From NCBI GenBank assembly GCA_023229385.1, contig JALNZI010000017.1, positions 1 to 24,520 on the forward strand: a DNA stretch of 24,520 nucleotides. The letters are read 5' to 3'. The position numbers were made by a program, and so were the translations under genes. Under the pieces are notes generated by a model. It did no database searches, had not been told where the DNA came from, and worked only from the letters and a program-made list of their open reading frames with translations. This document shows positions 21,316 through 24,520 of this stretch, piece by piece. Origin of the DNA: Candidatus Omnitrophota bacterium (GTDB lineage Bacteria > Omnitrophota > Gorgyraeia > Gygaellales > Profunditerraquicolaceae). The stretch's first letter is position 1; each line of letters starts with the position of its first letter.

Positions 21316-21531
21316 TCATTTTATTTTTTTCTTTGTTGGTGGTTTTTTGTAGCAAAAAAATATTATTTCTTTTTCTATATTAAATCGTAATGCTATTTCA
21401 CTTTTCAAATAATCTAAACCTTCAATTGTTTGAATTATTCCGATTGGTTTATATTTTGGTTTTGATTGTGAATAATATAATGTTGTTGTAATTCCATCTT
21501 TAAAGGTAAAAATTCTATCAATTATATACAT
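21316..21531 (-). CDS. Hypothetical phage protein, 71 aa
   Basis: MYIIDRIFTFKDGITTTLYY then GIIQTIEGLDYLKSEIALRF and a strongly basic tail CYKKPPTKKKIK. Unknown. First gene after the structured element at 21542-21673. Confidence 0.55.
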   Translation of the reverse strand: MYIIDRIFTFKDGITTTLYYSQSKPKYKPIGIIQTIEGLDYLKSEIALRFNIEKEIIFFCYKKPPTKKKIK

Positions 21532-21541
21532 TTCATTTTTT

Positions 21542-21673
21542 AAAAAAAATTATAATAATCGAATATCGGTAGTTATTCCAATATCCCTTTATATGTACTA
21601 CCAACCAGCTGAGCTCATCCGAGTTTCTATATTTCTATATACAGGGATACTGGTCTTTCTGAAATTCGATTAT
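21542..21673 (-). ncRNA. Possible structured small RNA with closed stem and U-run
   Basis: Minus strand: outer stem ATAATCGAATTTC (21673-21661) with GATATTCGATTAT (21567-21555), 12 of 13 pairs; inner stem CCAGTATCCCTGTATAT (21653-21637) with ATATAAAGGGATATTGG (21594-21578), 15 of 17 pairs; then eight U (21549-21542). The 42-base apical part contains GGATGAGCTCAGCTGGTTGG, which looks like the D arm of a tRNA, but no complete cloverleaf can be drawn. No open frame. It starts 3 bases below a stop codon and ends just above the next gene. Confidence 0.5.
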
Positions 21674-21675
21674 AT

Positions 21676-21888
21676 TTACTTTGTTTTAAGATGCTTCATT
21701 TGTAGTTTCAACAAATTAATTTCTTCTTGCATCTTCTGATTTTTATACAATAGAAATAAAATATGTGAACTATACAAACTCATTGGTTCATCGTGTTTTA
21801 TGATTTGGTTTTGTAAAGCGGTTATGAATTCTGATAATTCTTTACCCTGATTTATAATATTATCCAAATCTATTTCCGTTAACTTCAT
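21676..21888 (-). CDS. Hypothetical coiled-coil protein, 70 aa
   Basis: LTEIDLDNIINQGKELSEFI at the start and a helical tail NQKMQEEINLLKLQMKHLKT. Unknown. Followed directly by the structured element. Confidence 0.5.
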   Translation of the reverse strand: MKLTEIDLDNIINQGKELSEFITALQNQIIKHDEPMSLYSSHILFLLYKNQKMQEEINLLKLQMKHLKTK

Positions 21889-21894
21889 CTTAAA

Positions 21895-22253
21895 TTAAAT
21901 AGTTAATTTTTTCAAAACGTATGACTGTTTCTTTGATATTCGTAAAAATAAATATTCATTTGGTTCTGGATATAATTTGTGAATTGGTATATCATTGAAT
22001 GTACAATCATCTGCAAATATGTTATCGATTTCAACTATATGACACAAAATTTTAAATGTACTTAAAGTAGTTGATGACATACTACACATATATTTAGCTA
22101 ACCATTCACCTGCATCAATTATTTCAGAAACATTTAGATCAATATCTTCATTGACAATATTTCACCATTTAAAATAATTTGGTTGTTCTTAAATTTTTGA
22201 TTGATGTCTTTACTGAATAATCCAACGTATTTTAATATTCCAGTGATTTTCAT
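21895..22253 (-). pseudogene. Gene broken by a single-base frameshift at an A-run
   Basis: From ATG 22253 frame 0 reads MKITGILKYVGLFSKDINQK then FKNNQIILNGE and goes out of frame to stop at 22134. The -1 frame continues NIVNEDIDLNVSEIIDAGEW, LAKYMCSMSSTTLSTFKILC, down to KKQSYVLKKLTI at 21895. Adding one A to AAA at 22160-22162 gives one frame of about 118 codons. No slippery heptamer fits here, so the break is a mutation or a sequence error. The ATG overlaps the TGA of the gene above (ATGA). Function unknown. Confidence 0.6.
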
Positions 22254-22504
22254 ACCATGTAATTTAGTCTCCATTCAGTTTGTTCATGTTGAGATAATTT
22301 TTCATATTCGGTGATTGGATACGGTAAATAGACTATAGTATGTAATATTTTGGTATCAAAAAACATACTTTCCATGTCAACTCCCACATCGTAAAATCCA
22401 AAAGTATTTTCTTTAACAGAAATTATTTTATTGATGACTTGCAATGGATGTTCCAGTCTAAGTTTTTCTAATAAATATTCATTTGATGTTTCAGTGGTTT
22501 TCAT
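22250..22504 (-). CDS. Hypothetical phage protein, 84 aa
   Basis: YLLEKLRLEHPLQVINKIIS then FGFYDVGVDMESMFFDTKIL and a tail LSQHEQTEWRLNYMV. Unknown. Start 3 bases below the stop of the small membrane protein. Confidence 0.58.
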   Translation of the reverse strand: MKTTETSNEYLLEKLRLEHPLQVINKIISVKENTFGFYDVGVDMESMFFDTKILHTIVYLPYPITEYEKLSQHEQTEWRLNYMV

Positions 22505-22507
22505 TAT

Positions 22508-22681
22508 CTACTTTATAATATGTGATTCACCGATTAATATTACCGCCAATATTACCAGAAACACTATTTCCCACCAATTTTTACCAAACAAATTGATTAT
22601 ACTTTTTCCTGACCGTCCTATACCAACAGCTACAAAAATTAAATATATACCAATAAAATATGCAATCCAATTTAAAATCAT
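22508..22681 (-). CDS. Small membrane protein, 57 aa
   Basis: ATG overlaps the TGA of the P-loop gene (ATGA). Two membrane helices: NWIAYFIGIYLIFVAVGIG (4-22) and WEIVFLVILAVILIGES (38-54) with a short basic loop between. Unknown role; too short for automatic tracks but well supported by coupling on both sides. Confidence 0.65.
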   Translation of the reverse strand: MILNWIAYFIGIYLIFVAVGIGRSGKSIINLFGKNWWEIVFLVILAVILIGESHIIK

Positions 22682-22920
22682 GATTTTATTTGTTTTTCGT
22701 TTATAACTATTGTCCTGTTTTTGATCAAAAAATCAATGACTTCATCATTGTGTTCAACCATACACTTGTCAAATTCAAATTCGGTCGGATAATCAAAATC
22801 GCCACCATATTCTACATCGAAACCTTTATTTTTTAGAAAATTTTTTATGATAAATAATAAACGGGATTTTCCTGATCCACACATTCCTGTAATTGTTATT
22901 TCTAATGTTTGTTTTTTCAT
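22678..22920 (-). CDS. Small P-loop NTPase, 80 aa
   Basis: Starts KKQTLEITITGMCGSGKSRL: G-x-C-G-S-G-K-S is a Walker A motif. Then a helix LFIIKNFLKNKGFDVEYGGD and a tail with the RTIVINEKQ segment (R-T-x-V-x-x-E-x-Q), the usual end of a small phage/bacterial family with no Walker B and unknown substrate. Its start lies 1 base below the DUF551-like gene's stop. Confidence 0.75.
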   Translation of the reverse strand: MKKQTLEITITGMCGSGKSRLLFIIKNFLKNKGFDVEYGGDFDYPTEFEFDKCMVEHNDEVIDFLIKNRTIVINEKQIKS

Positions 22921-22921
22921 T

Positions 22922-23164
22922 TCATTCTTTTAACCAAAATATATCAATAAATTCTGCGTCGATTTCTCCTCCAATTTTATGATAGTATGATCCGTCTTCA
23001 TCAACATAACCAATATCATAAAATGATTTCCTCTCGTGTGTATAAAAATCAATTTTAATTAATTTTAAAACAACATAATCTGAACAACACATGTCGATAC
23101 CTGGACTGAATTGAATCGGCATACCCATTGGTGGATCGCAATCCTTTGAATTAATCCATTCCAT
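22922..23164 (-). CDS. DUF551-like protein, 80 aa
   Basis: EWINSKDCDPPMGMPIQFSP at the start (family: W-I-x-x-x-x-x-x-P-P-x-x) and a C-terminal pattern of Gly and aromatic residues ending AEFIDIFWLKE, where W-(M/L)-P/K is typical of DUF551-like proteins. Unknown function. ATG taken at 23164; one more Met lies immediately upstream. Confidence 0.6.
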   Translation of the reverse strand: MEWINSKDCDPPMGMPIQFSPGIDMCCSDYVVLKLIKIDFYTHERKSFYDIGYVDEDGSYYHKIGGEIDAEFIDIFWLKE

Positions 23165-23988
23165 CACAAATTACGGATTTTAAAACGTTGAAATATCTAT
23201 CGAAATTATCATTTATTTCAGATTTTGCACGATATTCTGACGTCAATTGATCATTAATACCGTTCCGATACATATATTCAAACAAATTTTTAAATTGGTT
23301 GAACCAATATTCTTTTGCCACATCGGATTTTACTCCATCTTCAAATGTCTTTATGAGTGCTTCTGAAAAATTGAACCGATGTAAATTGATATTATCAACA
23401 TAATCCTTTGCAGCACTATGTATTTTTTCAATTAAATCATATGATATATCTACTTCTTTTTTAATTTCTGGATCAACCTTTTCACGACGTTCTTGTAAAT
23501 ATTTATTTCTCAGAGATTGATCCTTGATAAAATATTCGGATTCAATGTTATCTGGATCGGACTTCCACGTTGTTGTGGTAATTGTTTCTATTTCGATTTC
23601 TTCTGTTGGATGATATACCCAATATTTCAATGATTCAAAATTGACACTATTAAGATTATGTAATTTTGGAAATGCAGCAATGCATTGCTGCATATGCAGC
23701 AATGATTTTTATACAATCAAAACCACCACCCCATCCATCAAAATATGATTCAATGATATGATTCGTGTGCACATTTAAATAATAATCCCCCGTATTTATC
23801 AGTTCATCTTCTGACAACAACAGTATTTGTTGTGGTGTATTGCCAAACCACTGATGTGATTTTTGTACATCTTCAATTGTGGTTGGGATGTTATATACTC
23901 CGTTTTCGTTTTTAAATATCAAACCAACACAATTTTTTGGTATTAATTTGGTAATGTCTAAATCAATCGTTTTAATTTTGTATTTCAT
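23151..23988 (-). pseudogene. One phage gene split by a 22-bp palindromic insertion
   Basis: Two minus frames: 23988-23656 (MKYKIKTIDLDITKLIPKNC ... SYFDGWGGGFDCIKIIAA, then a short foreign tail) and 23693-23151 (FPKLHNLNSVNFESLKYWVY ... DRYFNVLKSVICDGMD). Removing 22 bases at 23673-23704 joins them as DCIKIIAAFPKLHNLNSVNF, a single protein of about 271 residues. The joined pattern KIIA(A/S)...L.......F.......L..WV....EE.E.ET fits a family of phage hypothetical proteins that start M.YKIKT and carry LS.DE(L/I).(T)GD.YL. Function unknown. Start ATG 23988 decided by its place just below the stop of the gene at 23993. Confidence 0.6.
23673..23704. repeat. Palindromic triplicated 10-mer
   Basis: TGCAGCAATG at 23673-23682 and 23695-23704 as direct repeats (22 apart) with the inverse CATTGCTGCA at 23683-23692 between. 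23673-23692 is a perfect 20-bp palindrome and 23683-23704 a perfect 22-bp one. Confidence 0.92.
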
Positions 23989-23992
23989 TTCA

Positions 23993-24472
23993 TTATCCTT
24001 TAAATAAATTGCAATCATCACATCCGTGATCATTCTTTTTCCATTTTTTACAGTTACGGAAGGTCGGTTTATCCGACTCATTATTTGCATTAAATGGACA
24101 TTCTTCTACATCAAGATTCATTGACAATATTTTGTCTGCCAATTGTTCCTGCATTTCATTCCAACTTTTGCAACCAACATCAGATGGTGTCATACCAATA
24201 TACGATTGAAGTAAATGTAGTAATGAATTACGAGTATTGTTGTCAATTGGATTATCATCTGAAACTAAAACACATTCTGGATAATTAAATCCATTGGATA
24301 ATTGATAACTATCTATACCGTTATTGTATTTTTCAATTGTTTGAAACCCCGAAAAAATCATTTCATCGTATATAGTAATTCGTGTTATTCCACGTGGAGT
24401 TCCATATGTTTTATTGATGATAACATCCTTCGGTAGTAAACAGACTTTTTGTCCTACTTTAAATTTATTCAT
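23993..24472 (-). CDS. Hypothetical Cys-rich phage protein, 159 aa
   Basis: N-terminus KFKVGQKVCLLPKDVIINKT looks like a small SH3/KOW-type barrel. A helical middle (NSLLHLLQSYIGMTPSDVGC). C-terminus CPFNANNESDKPTFRNCKKW then KKNDHGCDDCNLF, four Cys and a His spaced like a zinc site. Unknown function. Promoter at 24498-24505 lies about 25 bases above the ATG. Confidence 0.62.
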   Translation of the reverse strand: MNKFKVGQKVCLLPKDVIINKTYGTPRGITRITIYDEMIFSGFQTIEKYNNGIDSYQLSNGFNYPECVLVSDDNPIDNNTRNSLLHLLQSYIGMTPSDVGCKSWNEMQEQLADKILSMNLDVEECPFNANNESDKPTFRNCKKWKKNDHGCDDCNLFKG

Positions 24473-24497
24473 TTGTTTGGTTTTTTAATTTATACTA

Positions 24498-24520
24498 CAA
24501 AAGTAAACATTGTTTCTCAA
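24498..24520 (-). promoter_or_regulatory. Bacteroidota-type promoter, upstream box outside window
   Basis: Minus strand: TACTTTTG at 24505-24498 preceded by the shared TGAGAAACAATGTT spacer sequence; the TTTG box would fall beyond 24520. Confidence 0.7.

Noticed and set aside
21542..21673. Hammerhead ribozyme or complete tRNA in the structured element
   Set aside because: CGGATGA differs from the required CUGAUGA core and no GAAA follows; the anticodon and T arms of a tRNA cannot be formed.
1..24520. CRISPR array, rRNA, attachment sites or replication origin
   Set aside because: No regularly spaced repeats, no rRNA-like sequence and no iteron cluster were seen.

Overview
This window looks like part of the genome of a large, AT-rich, T4-like tailed phage infecting a Bacteroidota host. 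The T4-like part rests on a gp21-type prohead protease, a terminase-like ATPase, families of small conserved phage proteins and very tight gene packing with ATGA/TAATG overlaps. The host is inferred from at least ten minus-strand promoters of the Bacteroidota form (TTTG, exactly 20 bases, TAnnTTTG-like box). Shine-Dalgarno sites are absent, as is usual in that phylum.

Layout. 1-1340: an IS607-family transposon (serine recombinase TnpA plus TnpB cut by the window edge) that appears to have interrupted a small phage gene, whose first 19 codons remain at 1341-1400. 1397-3528: minus-strand small genes and a Zn-finger/OB-like protein. 3654-6293: the only plus-strand block, a translationally coupled cassette with the prohead protease and five proteins that share a short N-terminal peptide (M-x-K-x-E-L-K-x-L/M-I-K-E). 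6290-9058: a minus operon with a coiled-coil protein, a VWA-domain protein, an adenylosuccinate synthetase homologue (PurA/PurZ-like) and two small genes. 9105-13705: small genes, including a cyclic-phosphate receiver (cREC) protein, a gp21-like but probably inactive protein, an HD phosphohydrolase and a small conserved protein. 13771-13838: tRNA-Gln(UUG). 13871-17464: a conserved phage protein, a 703-residue protein with a DUF2135-like C-terminus, and small genes. 17572-18003: a gene-poor stretch with a promoter and the wreck of an HNH-type reading frame. 18004-24472: small genes, a minimal HisRS-like core, a terminase-like ATPase, a small P-loop protein, and several broken genes.

How it works together. 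The plus-strand cassette looks like a head-assembly module: a protease plus several proteins carrying a common, potentially cleavable targeting peptide, analogous to T4 internal proteins. Most minus-strand genes are short accessory genes, each often preceded by its own copy of the same ~45-bp promoter, so the region looks like a set of exchangeable gene-plus-promoter cassettes.

Two frames (19935-20257 and 21895-22253) are broken in a way that one extra base in a homopolymer would repair, and the HNH remnant may be a third; this may be assembly error. A further gene (23151-23988) is broken by a 22-bp palindromic insertion. Two intergenic stretches (9950-10133 and 21542-21673) fold into closed structures ending in a U-run on the minus strand and may be small RNAs.
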